From a virus: a DNA stretch of 34,089 bases. Each line of letters begins with the position of its first letter. Within the stretch, counting starts at the first letter, position 1. The stretch lies in IMG/VR virus record IMGVR_UViG_3300019754_000011, positions 1 to 34,089 of that record, one strand, 5' to 3'. Made by a program: the position numbers and the translations under genes. Below are positions 17,524 to 24,321 of the stretch, piece by piece. The notes under the pieces were generated by a model. That model made no database searches and was not told the DNA's origin. It was given only the letters and a program-made list of their open reading frames with translations.

Positions 17524-17970
17524 ATGCATTTACTTAAAAGAGGAGCTGAAAAACCATCTTTTAATCTTATTGTTAAAAAGTTTGGAAGTGCTGCAATGAG
17601 TAAAAAAGAGATAAAAAAAAAGAAAAAAGCAGGAAAGAATATAAATAAAGCAATAGAAAAAGAACTTAATAAAACTGAAAAAGAGGTAGATATGAGAAAC
17701 TGGATTCAAACATTTATTAATTTAGGAATTGTTACTGTAGCTATAATTGGTTTTATTTTTACAACAGGAACACAATATGAAAGAATCAATAATGGGTTAA
17801 AAGTAACAGCTAAAGGAATTGAATCAATCAAGAGTGATACAAAAGAAATAAAAGAAAACTATCATAAACTTGATAAAAGAGTTGCTTTATCAAATGGAGC
17901 AATAAAGAGCAACAAAGAACAGATTAATACAATTGTTAAGACTATGTTAGAAAAATCAAGTAAGAGATAA
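17524..17970 (+). CDS. Lone membrane protein with coiled coil (moron candidate)
   Basis: A 148-residue protein; the start at ATG 17524 has GGAGG 5 nt upstream. It has a very basic N-terminal part (about 25-55), one membrane span (about 60-80, FINLGIVTVAIIGFIFTT), then a C-terminal amphipathic coiled coil. An internal ATG at 17692, with GAGGT before it, would give about 92 residues starting at the membrane span, a topology like an inner-membrane spanin. It is the only rightward gene within the leftward block and has its own strong promoter, which marks it as a possible moron. It could act in superinfection exclusion or lysis; nothing in the sequence decides. It ends 4 bp from the convergent neighbour, with no terminator seen. 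Confidence 0.7.
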   Translation: MHLLKRGAEKPSFNLIVKKFGSAAMSKKEIKKKKKAGKNINKAIEKELNKTEKEVDMRNWIQTFINLGIVTVAIIGFIFTTGTQYERINNGLKVTAKGIESIKSDTKEIKENYHKLDKRVALSNGAIKSNKEQINTIVKTMLEKSSKR

Positions 17971-17974
17971 AATC

Positions 17975-18349
17975 CTAAACAAAAGTTTCATTTAAAATTT
18001 TATAAATATCAGGCATTGCGTTACATAAGACTATATGCTCATTTGTAGAGCTACAGCTATCAATTTTTGCTCCATGAATAGGAACAAAGGATTTTGAACT
18101 TAAGTTTTTATCAAAAGTTGCAACAGTATCATTTAAAGAGTTTTTAAGCTCAAGAAATTTTCCATCCTCTGAAACCTCTAAAATAAATTTAATGCTAACA
18201 GTCTGAAACCTTCCTGAAACTTTTGTTTTTGCATCTAAAACCTGCTTTTCAAACTTTTCATCAAAAACTCTTTGAGCTTCCTTTCTTCTTTTTGTTGCCT
18301 GCATTTCTAATTCATACAGTCTCTCTAATTCAACACTAGAATTGATCAT
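17975..18349 (-). CDS. Hypothetical protein, last gene of the 18.8-kb mini-operon
   Basis: A 124-residue protein. The start at ATG 18349-18347 follows GAGGAGGAG and overlaps the upstream gene by 14 bp. An N-terminal charged helix (LERLYELEMQATKRRKEAQR) is followed by a beta-rich part with two Cys (DSCSS and VLCNAM). Not recognised. It meets the plus-strand membrane-protein gene end to end. Confidence 0.6.
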   Translation of the reverse strand: MINSSVELERLYELEMQATKRRKEAQRVFDEKFEKQVLDAKTKVSGRFQTVSIKFILEVSEDGKFLELKNSLNDTVATFDKNLSSKSFVPIHGAKIDSCSSTNEHIVLCNAMPDIYKILNETFV

Positions 18350-18650
18350 ACTCCTCCTCTTTTTCAACTGTGGGAAATATTCTTTCTCCATCAATCATCA
18401 CTAAATCAACATCATTGTCAAGATCAAGCAGAACAGTGTCTATATAAGGCTTTTTACTAACCTTAACTTTTACATCAACTTGACCTTGTGCTTCATTCTT
18501 ACCATCACTTGATGGCTTAACCTTTGTTTTAAAGCTCATTATATTATCTTCATCTATAAAGCATTTATTCAGGTGCATTACTACAAGATTTAACTTTATG
18601 CCATCAGAAATAACTCTCCCCTTCTTCATTTTAATTAGAACTTTAAACAT
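18336..18650 (-). CDS. Hypothetical protein
   Basis: A 104-residue protein with beta-rich N-terminal half (IKLNLVVMHLNK) and an acidic C-terminus (VEKEEEYDQF). The end of the gene, GAG GAG GAG TAT GAT, doubles as the ribosome site and start codon of the next gene. Not recognised; second gene of a short leftward operon. Confidence 0.6.
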   Translation of the reverse strand: MFKVLIKMKKGRVISDGIKLNLVVMHLNKCFIDEDNIMSFKTKVKPSSDGKNEAQGQVDVKVKVSKKPYIDTVLLDLDNDVDLVMIDGERIFPTVEKEEEYDQF

Positions 18651-18659
18651 TAATTACTC

Positions 18660-18800
18660 CTATTTTGGGTTATCAATAATTTTGGATATTTTATCAACTT
18701 GCTCCTTTGTTAGCTCAATTTTCTTTAATTTTTCAATTAATACATTTTTAGGGTTTTCATACTTGCGAGGTATATTATCATTAAACAAAGGATTATTCAT
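18660..18800 (-). CDS. Small hypothetical protein (46 aa) behind an operator
   Basis: ATG 18800-18798 with GGAG 6 nt upstream, to TAG 18662-18660. The protein ends in a charged helix (LIEKLKKIELTKEQVDKISK). It is the first gene after the promoter and 14-bp inverted repeat at 18811-18851, so it may be a regulator or the target of one. Not recognised. Confidence 0.65.
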   Translation of the reverse strand: MNNPLFNDNIPRKYENPKNVLIEKLKKIELTKEQVDKISKIIDNPK

Positions 18801-18810
18801 AAAAAACTCC

Positions 18811-18846
18811 AACTAGATATTAATTCTAATCTATTAATATCTAGTT
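18811..18846. promoter_or_regulatory. 14-bp perfect inverted repeat, likely operator
   Basis: AACTAGATATTAAT (18811-18824) and its exact reverse complement (18833-18846) are separated by 8 bp. The repeat covers the spacer and -10 box of the leftward promoter at 18823-18851, so a dimeric repressor bound here would block it. An RNA hairpin is less likely to matter because the predicted transcript starts inside one arm. Confidence 0.75.
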
Positions 18847-18851
18847 GTCAA
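18823..18851 (-). promoter_or_regulatory. Leftward promoter of the 18.8-kb mini-operon
   Basis: On the minus strand TTGACA (18851-18846), exactly 17 nt, then TAGAAT (18828-18823). The predicted start near 18816 leads directly into GGAG and the 46-aa gene. The overlap with a perfect inverted repeat suggests tight control. Confidence 0.7.
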
Positions 18852-18853
18852 TT

Positions 18854-19009
18854 TTAAAATTTAGTATAAAGGCTACAGCTTAGTTTGATAACTGATATGC
18901 TTTTTTTTAATTCCCAATATTTGACTTGATACTCAAGAGGACATGCATTCACAAAAGACTGTTCATCTTCAAATAGATAAATCGCTTCTTTTTTTTCTTC
19001 TTTTTTCAT
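18854..19009 (-). CDS. Small hypothetical protein (51 aa)
   Basis: ATG 19009-19007, with GGAG 6 nt upstream and an ATGA overlap with the preceding gene, to TAA 18856-18854. The N-terminus is very basic and acidic (KKEEKKEA), and the C-terminus is Ser/Cys-rich. Not recognised. It is the last gene before the 18.8-kb promoter. Confidence 0.65.
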   Translation of the reverse strand: MKKEEKKEAIYLFEDEQSFVNACPLEYQVKYWELKKSISVIKLSCSLYTKF

Positions 19010-19524
19010 ACTAAACTCCATTTAGTTCTAATACTTGCTCTACAATAAACATAATAAATTAATGGTGATAACAATTTTCCTGACTCTGTAGCACTGCTTA
19101 AAGGCTTAAACGTGCTATCTTCAAGTATTAAAACCCAGCATTTCTTAACTATACTTTCTCTTAAAGATTTTAAGCCCTGCTTTCTTGATCTAACAATCAC
19201 ATGTTCAGGATGAGTTAAGATAAATATTTCAAACAATTCTTTTCTAGTAAACTTATAAAAAACTTCATCACCATCAAAAAACTCATTTATTATATCTTTT
19301 CTACTTGCTCTTAGAATTTGATTAGCTAAAAAAGTATCACCATTTGAATATATAAATTTAGTTTTAAATTTATCACTTTTTGTAACTTCTTTAATTTTAT
19401 CAACAATATCTTTTCTTTTTAAAGGGAAAATACCTTTATATGCATAAGTCATACAATCAGGACATTGACTACTCCCCATCATTTTACCATTTTCTTTGTT
19501 ATATCTATACTCTGTTAATTTCAT
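19006..19524 (-). CDS. Hypothetical protein with N-terminal CxxC
   Basis: A 172-residue protein with an early SSQCPDCMTY (about 18-27) and basic segments (LKRKDIVDKIKEVTK and IVRSRKQGLKSLRE). It looks like a nucleic-acid-associated protein, but no family is recognised. It is followed by a 51-aa gene with a 4-bp overlap. Confidence 0.55.
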   Translation of the reverse strand: MKLTEYRYNKENGKMMGSSQCPDCMTYAYKGIFPLKRKDIVDKIKEVTKSDKFKTKFIYSNGDTFLANQILRASRKDIINEFFDGDEVFYKFTRKELFEIFILTHPEHVIVRSRKQGLKSLRESIVKKCWVLILEDSTFKPLSSATESGKLLSPLIYYVYCRASIRTKWSLV

Positions 19525-19532
19525 TTTTTACC

Positions 19533-19823
19533 TCACTTAAAATAGTTAATAGCAATTGAAGTCAAATTTAAAACTATGCTTCCAAGAATAATTATATAAA
19601 ATAATTTTCTCTTAATATCTTTTTTTAATTTTAATTCCTGTATTTCTAAATCCTTATAATCATTTTCAATAATTTTGATACTCAAATCTTTTTTTAATTC
19701 AAATATTACTTTAGCATATTCTACAATAATATCATTAGCATTATCATTTGATTTTAAAATTAGTTTTAAATAACTTGTTAATTCTTTAGTTTCATTTATT
19801 AATTCACTTCTTCTATTATTCAT
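19533..19823 (-). CDS. Coiled-coil protein with C-terminal membrane anchor
   Basis: A 96-residue protein. Residues about 1-70 are a charged helix, followed by KRKLFYIIILGSIVLNLTSI, a single membrane span near the C-terminus. This layout resembles XhlA-type small phage proteins linked to holins, but there is no endolysin next to it. A role in lysis or at the membrane is possible, not shown. Confidence 0.55.
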   Translation of the reverse strand: MNNRRSELINETKELTSYLKLILKSNDNANDIIVEYAKVIFELKKDLSIKIIENDYKDLEIQELKLKKDIKRKLFYIIILGSIVLNLTSIAINYFK

Positions 19824-19835
19824 AATTAACTCCTT

Positions 19836-20372
19836 TTACCACAGTTTAGTAGAATGAAAATATTCTCGCAACTCTCTTTCATATCTTTCAAAATCTATAT
19901 TCAGGTTTTCACTTGGGCAATCAAAATCATGCTGCATAGCCTTTAGTATTCTTTTTATAAAAACAGTATGAATTTGAGATATTCCAATCATTGTAAAAAA
20001 TTCTTTATCTTGATAAAAATCTAAAAGTAAATTCCTTTTTACTGATTCAGATAACCCCTTATAGTCATATCCAGCAGGTGGCAAATAAGGTATACCATTT
20101 TGTCTTATTTCATTCTCATTTATTACCAAATTCTCTATATACTTATAATTTCTATCTGTTTTCATTTTTTGTTCATCAGCAATACTTATTGTTGGATTCA
20201 ACAGATACTCTCTTTTTACTTCAGGATCTCTACCATATTCAACGCAGGCATCTACACGAACTGATTCATAAAGTGCATCCATCAATATGTCAGGTCTGAA
20301 AGAATTTATTATTATTTTAACAAAATTAAACATTTTACTAAAAAAGATAAGCTTCTTATTGGTCATTTTCAT
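19836..20372 (-). CDS. Hypothetical protein
   Basis: A 178-residue protein, start at ATG 20372-20370 with AAGGAG just upstream. The N-terminus is basic and hydrophobic (KLIFFSKMFNFVKIIINSF), possibly an amphipathic membrane-binding helix; the remainder is charged and helical. Not recognised. Overlaps the preceding 42-aa gene by 17 bp. Confidence 0.55.
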   Translation of the reverse strand: MKMTNKKLIFFSKMFNFVKIIINSFRPDILMDALYESVRVDACVEYGRDPEVKREYLLNPTISIADEQKMKTDRNYKYIENLVINENEIRQNGIPYLPPAGYDYKGLSESVKRNLLLDFYQDKEFFTMIGISQIHTVFIKRILKAMQHDFDCPSENLNIDFERYERELREYFHSTKLW

Positions 20373-20484
20373 CTCTCTCCTTTTCAATCAGCTCAATAGT
20401 TTCAATTAACTTTTCAACTAAATATTCTTTATCAAAATCATAGTCCTTAACAAGCTTAATTAATTTATCAAGTAATTTATCCAT
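20356..20484 (-). CDS. Small acidic helical protein (42 aa)
   Basis: ATG 20484-20482 to TAA 20358-20356. The product is a single amphipathic helix rich in Leu, Lys, Glu and Asp (MDKLLDKLIKLVKDYDFDK). The end of the gene carries the AAGGAG ribosome site of the next gene. Not recognised. Confidence 0.55.
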   Translation of the reverse strand: MDKLLDKLIKLVKDYDFDKEYLVEKLIETIELIEKERDENDQ

Positions 20485-20485
20485 A

Positions 20486-20755
20486 CTAAACTACTTTTAC
20501 TTTTTCTTCAAAAATTTTATATTCATCTTTTAACCAAATTGCATACCTTCCCTTTATTTCATAAAAATTATGAAAAACCATATTAAAAGCTATTTCCATT
20601 TCTACTTCATTTCTTTGATTAAGCTTTAAATTGTTTTTAACCATTTTTCTTTTCACTATAACCTTCTCAAACCCTCCAAACCCAAAAAAATAAACAATAA
20701 ATATAACCGGCCCTGCTATTAAAAATAAATAAATTGATACTATAAGAAGCTCCAT
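20486..20755 (-). CDS. Small membrane protein with N-terminal span
   Basis: An 89-residue protein. Residues about 3-25 (LLIVSIYLFLIAGPVIFIVY) form one membrane span; a basic, soluble part follows (KVIVKRKMVKNN). The start overlaps the stop of the original VRR-NUC frame by one base. Function unknown; a lysis or membrane role cannot be excluded. Confidence 0.6.
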   Translation of the reverse strand: MELLIVSIYLFLIAGPVIFIVYFFGFGGFEKVIVKRKMVKNNLKLNQRNEVEMEIAFNMVFHNFYEIKGRYAIWLKDEYKIFEEKVKVV

Positions 20756-21208
20756 TATTTACCCTCCAAATACTTATTTAAAATACTAATAAAACCTTCT
20801 AAACTCCAGCAAAAATGAACATCATAACCTTCTTTTCTAAGTTTTTCATGCATTGCAACTTGCTTTTTTAAATGCTCATTTTTTTTATACTCTCCATTCT
20901 TTTCTAAGTTTTTCATGCATTGCAACTTGCTTTTTTAAATGCTCATTTTTTTTATACTCTCCATTCTTTTTATAAACTTGTGACTTGTCTCTTTTCAGCT
21001 CTATTAATAAGCCTGCATAGCTTTTATTTTTCTTAAATAACTGAAAATCTGGAAAACCTGAAAAAGGATTAACTTTCTTTCTTCTTACAGCTTGCATCAT
21101 TGTCAAGTTACCATCATCATTACTGAACTTAAAAACCAATTTTGGATGCTGATATTTAAGATAGCTAGATATTTTTAAGCTTAAGTTGTATTCGTTTTGC
21201 TTGTTCAT
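20755..21208 (-). pseudogene. VRR-NUC nuclease broken by a 67-bp tandem duplication
   Basis: The N-terminal 104 residues from ATG 21208 read as a VRR-NUC (PD-(D/E)xK) nuclease of the Holliday-junction or replication-repair type. FSGFPDFQLF contributes the metal Asp, LLIELKRDKS gives the ExK pair, and a helix (HLKKQVAMHEKLRKE) follows. Translation then runs into a second, exact copy of 67 bp and stops at W-R-V. Removing one copy restores the frame: the protein would continue RKEGYDVHFCWSLEGF and end at a TAA (20757-20755) overlapping the next start, as expected of an intact operon gene. The break is therefore recent. As written it is a 107-residue protein lacking its C-terminal helix. An assembly error is a real alternative. 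Confidence 0.75.
20831..20964. repeat. Perfect 67-bp tandem duplication
   Basis: Two identical, adjacent 67-bp units (20831-20897 and 20898-20964). Because 67 is not a multiple of three, the duplication shifts the reading frame of the nuclease gene that contains it. Absence of any mismatch means it is young, or an assembly artefact. Confidence 0.9.
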
Positions 21209-21241
21209 TTCTCTCCTTTAAAAGACTTTCATAATCAGCCT

Positions 21242-22009
21242 CTATCTATTCAAAAACCCTTTAACAATACTCTCACTAACACTTTCAAGATTTAATAAAA
21301 AATTATCACTTTTTGGAGCTGCTAACTGCTTAACTTCCATCACAGGATAATCAGGATTTACATTATAAGCCCCATCCCCAGCCCCTAAAAAAGTCATTGC
21401 TTTACTTCCTGTCAGCATTTTAATATCAGTTCCAGTATCTAAAAAATGTAAATAATTCTTAATAAATTCTTTTCTTATACTATTTAAAGCATAATCACTC
21501 ATGCTATTAATCCCATCTAAACACTTAACTTGACTTTGAATGTAAGATAAGCCTGTTTTCTTTAAAGCAGCTAATAAAGTTTTATCATCACTTTTATATC
21601 TTCCTGAGTCTCTTATACTAAACAACAAGCCTTTTTGAAGTAACCTGTTAAAAGCATTTTCAGCTTGTACCTGCTTCTTATCATTTTCTGACTGATAATT
21701 TAAAGCATTTAACAGAAAGGCTGTATAATCCATAATTTTACTTGTTTGAGAGTAGTTATTGTATGCATTTATAATCATAGTATTCATAACTTCTCTAAAA
21801 GATACCTTTTTTTCTATAGAAAGCTGGAATAATTTAATAAAAAGCAGTTCTGTTACTGCTATTGCTTTTTTTGATGCATTATCTGCATTATAAGCACTTG
21901 TTCCAATTATAAAAATTTCTACTTTATAATTTAATTCTTTTTTTAGATAATCTTTTTTTGCTTGATTATCTAAAGTATTAAATTCTATTTCATTTAGTTC
22001 TTTAAACAT
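21242..22009 (-). CDS. Hypothetical protein
   Basis: A 255-residue protein starting at ATG with AGGAG upstream. It is mostly helical and ends with Leu/Asn/Ser-rich segments (SDNFLLNLESVSESIVKGFL). Not recognised. It lies between the zinc-ribbon gene and the broken nuclease, in what appears to be a replication or recombination neighbourhood, so a DNA role is possible but unsupported. Confidence 0.5.
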   Translation of the reverse strand: MFKELNEIEFNTLDNQAKKDYLKKELNYKVEIFIIGTSAYNADNASKKAIAVTELLFIKLFQLSIEKKVSFREVMNTMIINAYNNYSQTSKIMDYTAFLLNALNYQSENDKKQVQAENAFNRLLQKGLLFSIRDSGRYKSDDKTLLAALKKTGLSYIQSQVKCLDGINSMSDYALNSIRKEFIKNYLHFLDTGTDIKMLTGSKAMTFLGAGDGAYNVNPDYPVMEVKQLAAPKSDNFLLNLESVSESIVKGFLNR

Positions 22010-22176
22010 AGTTTACTCCTCGTTATTATACACAAAGGACAATCAGTTTTTATATTATCTATTTTCTGTAAAATTTCTGTATCACTAAACCTGCCCCACT
22101 CTTTGCCAAATTCTGGTAAAACAAATAATACACCGCAATTACTGCAAGTTTTAGTAAAAACAGTTTCTCTTATCAT
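21994..22176 (-). CDS. Small zinc-ribbon protein
   Basis: A 60-residue protein with KTCSNCGVLF near the start and DCPLC about 33 residues later, the four-Cys zinc ribbon. Its ribosome site and start codon lie inside the 37-bp repeat that also precedes the neighbouring gene. Role unknown. Confidence 0.6.
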   Translation of the reverse strand: MIRETVFTKTCSNCGVLFVLPEFGKEWGRFSDTEILQKIDNIKTDCPLCIITRSKLCLKN

Positions 22177-22209
22177 TTAACCCTCCACAACTTTAAATTC
22201 AGCTTCAAT
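22173..22209. repeat. 37-bp direct repeat, left copy
   Basis: Identical to 22461-22497. On the minus strand it encodes the C-terminus IEAEFKVVEG with stop, then GGAGG and the next ATG. The two copies are 288 bp apart, exactly the length of the gene between them. Confidence 0.9.
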
Positions 22210-22464
22210 CACATTTATTAATTTATCATAAAAACCATTTTTTCTGGCAAAACTTATAACTTCTTTTTTTTCATTTTCTAAAAAACTATCATAACTTTCA
22301 ATCAAATAATCAACAAGATGCTCTTCGCAAAAATCATAAATACATGATCCCATGCTAAAAAAACTAGATATTCCTGCAAGCGACAAATCAGACTTATCAT
22401 ACATTGTCGAGTCACCACAAAAATTATTACAATCATCTATGTCACATATAGTTACAGTACTCAT
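22177..22464 (-). CDS. Cys-rich small protein inside a direct-repeat cassette
   Basis: A 95-residue protein with six Cys in the first 50 residues (TICDIDDCNNFCGD, SCIYDFCEEH), possibly a zinc site, followed by an acidic helix. Its last ten residues, IEAEFKVVEG, are identical to the end of the replisome organizer upstream. The gene is thus flanked by a 37-bp direct repeat and could have been added by recombination at that repeat. Function not recognised. Confidence 0.6.
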   Translation of the reverse strand: MSTVTICDIDDCNNFCGDSTMYDKSDLSLAGISSFFSMGSCIYDFCEEHLVDYLIESYDSFLENEKKEVISFARKNGFYDKLINVIEAEFKVVEG

Positions 22465-22497
22465 TTAACCCTCCACAACTTTAAATTCAGCTTCAAT
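22461..22497. repeat. 37-bp direct repeat, right copy
   Basis: Second copy of the repeat at 22173-22209. It covers the end of the replisome organizer gene, the ribosome site and the ATG of the Cys-rich gene. Confidence 0.9.
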
Positions 22498-23478
22498 TAT
22501 ATCTTCTCTTTTTACATTATATTTTGCATAAATTTCATCAACTTGACTTTCACCAACTTCATTCATTTTTCCGTTTGTGTCTGAATTATAAAAAAGCCAA
22601 GGCTGACTTTTAAGCTCTAATATTTCTTTTTCAACCTCAATTAAGTTGACATTAGAATCTAAGTAAACAGTAAAAAAATCATCATTAAAGAACTTATTAA
22701 CACCTAATATAAATTCTTTATCACCTTTATACTTTTCAGAATAATTTTTTATACAATTAATAATATTTTCTTTAGTATGCCTTTCTAGAATTAAAGCTAA
22801 ATCTTTTTTAGTATTATAATTAACTTTATTAGGTCTTATATGAGAGTAATAATAATTACAAATCTCTATTATAGATTCTTTAATTTTATTTCTTTTAGAG
22901 TTTAAATCTTCTTTTTGTTTAGATTTAGTCTCTGCAACTGCTTTAAATTTATCATTAAATCTACTATTCATTTCTTTATTTAACTCTATATCTTCTTTAA
23001 CTATAACTCTATCTCTTAATATATCGTTACATTTTTTGTTACTGTCCGTTACTGTAACATCTTGTAACGCGTTACTTGTAACTTTTGTAACATCTTGTAA
23101 CGCGTTACATTCTTTTTCTTGTTTTTTTCTAGCTCTATATTTTGCAACTCTTTCTTTAGAATTATCTTTTTTACCAATAAATCTTGCTATATGCTCCATA
23201 TATAAAATGCCATCATTTTCAATTATTAATCCAAACATTTTATAATAATTAATAGCTTCCTCAATAAAACTAATTTCTTTTTTAAATATTAGAGCAATCA
23301 TTTTAATATCGAAACTTACATTTTCATTAAGGATAAGATATCCATCGAATTGAATTGCTCTTGTTGCAAGTTTTAAATAAAGAAAAACAAGACTTTCCCC
23401 ATTATCAAGACTTTCTAATAGTTTTATCTCAGAGCTATCAAAAAAGTCTTGGTTGAATTTCATATAATAATTTGCCAT
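22465..23478 (-). CDS. Replisome organizer / replication initiator
   Basis: A 337-residue protein. The N-terminal 115 residues match the phage replisome-organizer N-domain pattern: YYMKFNQDFFDSSEIKLLES, then a winged-helix-like stretch ending SKERVAKYRARKKQ. These proteins bind the origin and load the helicase. The middle (about 120-150) is Asn/Asp/Thr-rich with repeated NALQDVT, coded by the origin-like repeats at 23026-23108. The C-terminal half is Lys/Glu-rich and helical. No helicase or loader gene was recognised nearby, so host DnaC/DnaB or an unrecognised small protein would be needed. Confidence 0.75.
   Translation of the reverse strand: MANYYMKFNQDFFDSSEIKLLESLDNGESLVFLYLKLATRAIQFDGYLILNENVSFDIKMIALIFKKEISFIEEAINYYKMFGLIIENDGILYMEHIARFIGKKDNSKERVAKYRARKKQEKECNALQDVTKVTSNALQDVTVTDSNKKCNDILRDRVIVKEDIELNKEMNSRFNDKFKAVAETKSKQKEDLNSKRNKIKESIIEICNYYYSHIRPNKVNYNTKKDLALILERHTKENIINCIKNYSEKYKGDKEFILGVNKFFNDDFFTVYLDSNVNLIEVEKEILELKSQPWLFYNSDTNGKMNEVGESQVDEIYAKYNVKREDIIEAEFKVVEG
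23026..23108. other. Candidate replication origin: ten GTAAC/GTTAC elements inside the initiator gene
   Basis: Ten copies of GTAAC, in both orientations, lie within 83 bp. A 23-bp unit, TGTAACATCTTGTAACGCGTTAC minus nothing but split here as TGTAACATCTTG and GTAACGCGTTAC, occurs twice exactly (23053-23075 and 23086-23108), 33 bp apart. The palindrome GTAACGCGTTAC is at 23064-23075 and 23097-23108. Clustered repeats inside an initiator gene are the usual design of phage origins (lambda O, lactococcal replisome organizers). Confidence 0.7.
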
Positions 23479-23481
23479 AGC

Positions 23482-24036
23482 CTATTCCTTAATCCATGAT
23501 TCAATAAGATTACTTAAGACCTTCCCTTTAGTAGAGTCAATCATTTTTACTTTAGCTTTAAATCTATCTAGCAAACCCCCTTCTAACTGAAATGTAACTT
23601 TTCTTAAGGCAACAGAGGTAGCAGGATGCCCAATACATTTTTTCCTAGCCTCTCCTCTTAATAGTGATGAAGCTGATAAATATAATTCTTTGCCACAAGA
23701 GCAAATACACTTCATGAAGCGTCTTCTATGCTTGTCTGATTTAGATATGCTCAAAACTGTTATTTCCCCAAAAGTTTTACCTATTAATAATCTTGTTTTA
23801 TGTTTTCCACAAGTTTTTTGACCTCTTTTTATACTGTCAGCAGAAAACTCTCCTATATACCCACACGAACACTTGCATTTTACATACTTATGATATTTTT
23901 TATCAATTCTTGCTAATGACAATACTGTTAATTCTCCAAATGTTTTACCTATTATAAAAGAAATATCTTTTTGCTTTGCTTTCATTTCTTGTTTACTAAG
24001 ATTTAACTGTATTACCTTTAAGTATTCCTCTTTCAT
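23482..24036 (-). CDS. Two zinc-ribbon repeats fused to an RHH-like C-terminus
   Basis: A 184-residue protein. Two similar units start IGKTFGELTVLSLAR (about 29) and IGKTFGEITVLSISK (about 85). Each is followed by CxCSCG (KCKCSCG, KCICSCG), a basic spacer and a further Cys. Such units occur at the start of phage AP2/HNH-type homing endonucleases, where they bind DNA. No HNH or AP2 catalytic part is present. The last 45 residues (VTFQLEGGLLDRFKAKVK, then KVLSNLIESWIKE) look like a ribbon-helix-helix. It is therefore more likely a regulator than a nuclease. It overlaps the stop of the RHH gene by one base. Confidence 0.65.
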   Translation of the reverse strand: MKEEYLKVIQLNLSKQEMKAKQKDISFIIGKTFGELTVLSLARIDKKYHKYVKCKCSCGYIGEFSADSIKRGQKTCGKHKTRLLIGKTFGEITVLSISKSDKHRRRFMKCICSCGKELYLSASSLLRGEARKKCIGHPATSVALRKVTFQLEGGLLDRFKAKVKMIDSTKGKVLSNLIESWIKE

Positions 24037-24218
24037 TATTTATCCCCTAGATACTGCTCTATTGCAGTATTTAAAAATTCTGATATAGTTATCTTTTTAC
24101 CATTTTTACCAGCATTTTTTAGTTTTTTTTCAAGTGCTTTCTTGTTCTCTTTAGGCATTTGAAAGTTAAATAAAACCTTTTCAATTACCTTTTTGAATTT
24201 AATGTTTAGTTTAGCCAA
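24036..24218 (-). CDS. Ribbon-helix-helix regulator
   Basis: A 60-residue protein. The start is TTG 24218-24216, fixed by AAGGAGG 5 nt upstream; a GTG at 24245 lies before that site and has none of its own. The strand-helix-helix pattern is clear: VLFNFQMPKENKKALEKKLK, then ITISEFLNTAIEQYL, as in Arc/CopG/ParD DNA-binding dimers. It lies at the divergent control region, with a repeated TGTTAATAT in its own promoter, so autoregulation is likely. It could be the main early-to-late switch of the phage. Confidence 0.7.
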   Translation of the reverse strand: MAKLNIKFKKVIEKVLFNFQMPKENKKALEKKLKNAGKNGKKITISEFLNTAIEQYLGDK

Positions 24219-24235
24219 TTTATCCTCCTTAAAAA

Positions 24236-24258
24236 ATATTAACACTAATATATTAACA
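24236..24258. promoter_or_regulatory. Direct repeat TGTTAATAT x2, candidate RHH operator
   Basis: On the minus strand TGTTAATAT occurs at 24258-24250 and 24244-24236, 14 bp apart. The first overlaps the predicted -10 box and the second covers the predicted transcript start of the RHH gene. RHH dimers commonly bind such half-site pairs. Confidence 0.5.
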
Positions 24259-24277
24259 TTTTAATTCTATTTGTCAA
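24249..24277 (-). promoter_or_regulatory. Leftward promoter of the RHH gene and replication block
   Basis: TTGACA (24277-24272), 17 nt, AATATA (24254-24249) on the minus strand. The -35 box is perfect and the -10 box is weak, as expected of a repressible promoter. The predicted leader to the TTG start is about 24 nt. Confidence 0.55.
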
Positions 24278-24281
24278 GAAC

Positions 24282-24321
24282 TTTTTTATTTATTTTTTTT
24301 ATTTATTTTTTTTATTTATTT
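24282..24321. repeat. 13-bp phased T-tract repeats between divergent promoters
   Basis: Three units of the form T(6-8)-A-TTT-A, with the first A at 24288, 24301 and 24314, fill the gap between the two -35 boxes. On the other strand these are phased A-tracts, which bend DNA or act as an UP element. No coding sequence is present. Confidence 0.7.

Noticed and set aside
20831-20964. CRISPR-like repeat
   Set aside because: Two adjacent units without spacers, inside a coding sequence: a tandem duplication.
24219-24245. GTG start at 24245 for the RHH protein
   Set aside because: It lies upstream of the AAGGAGG site, which serves the TTG at 24218, and overlaps the predicted promoter start.
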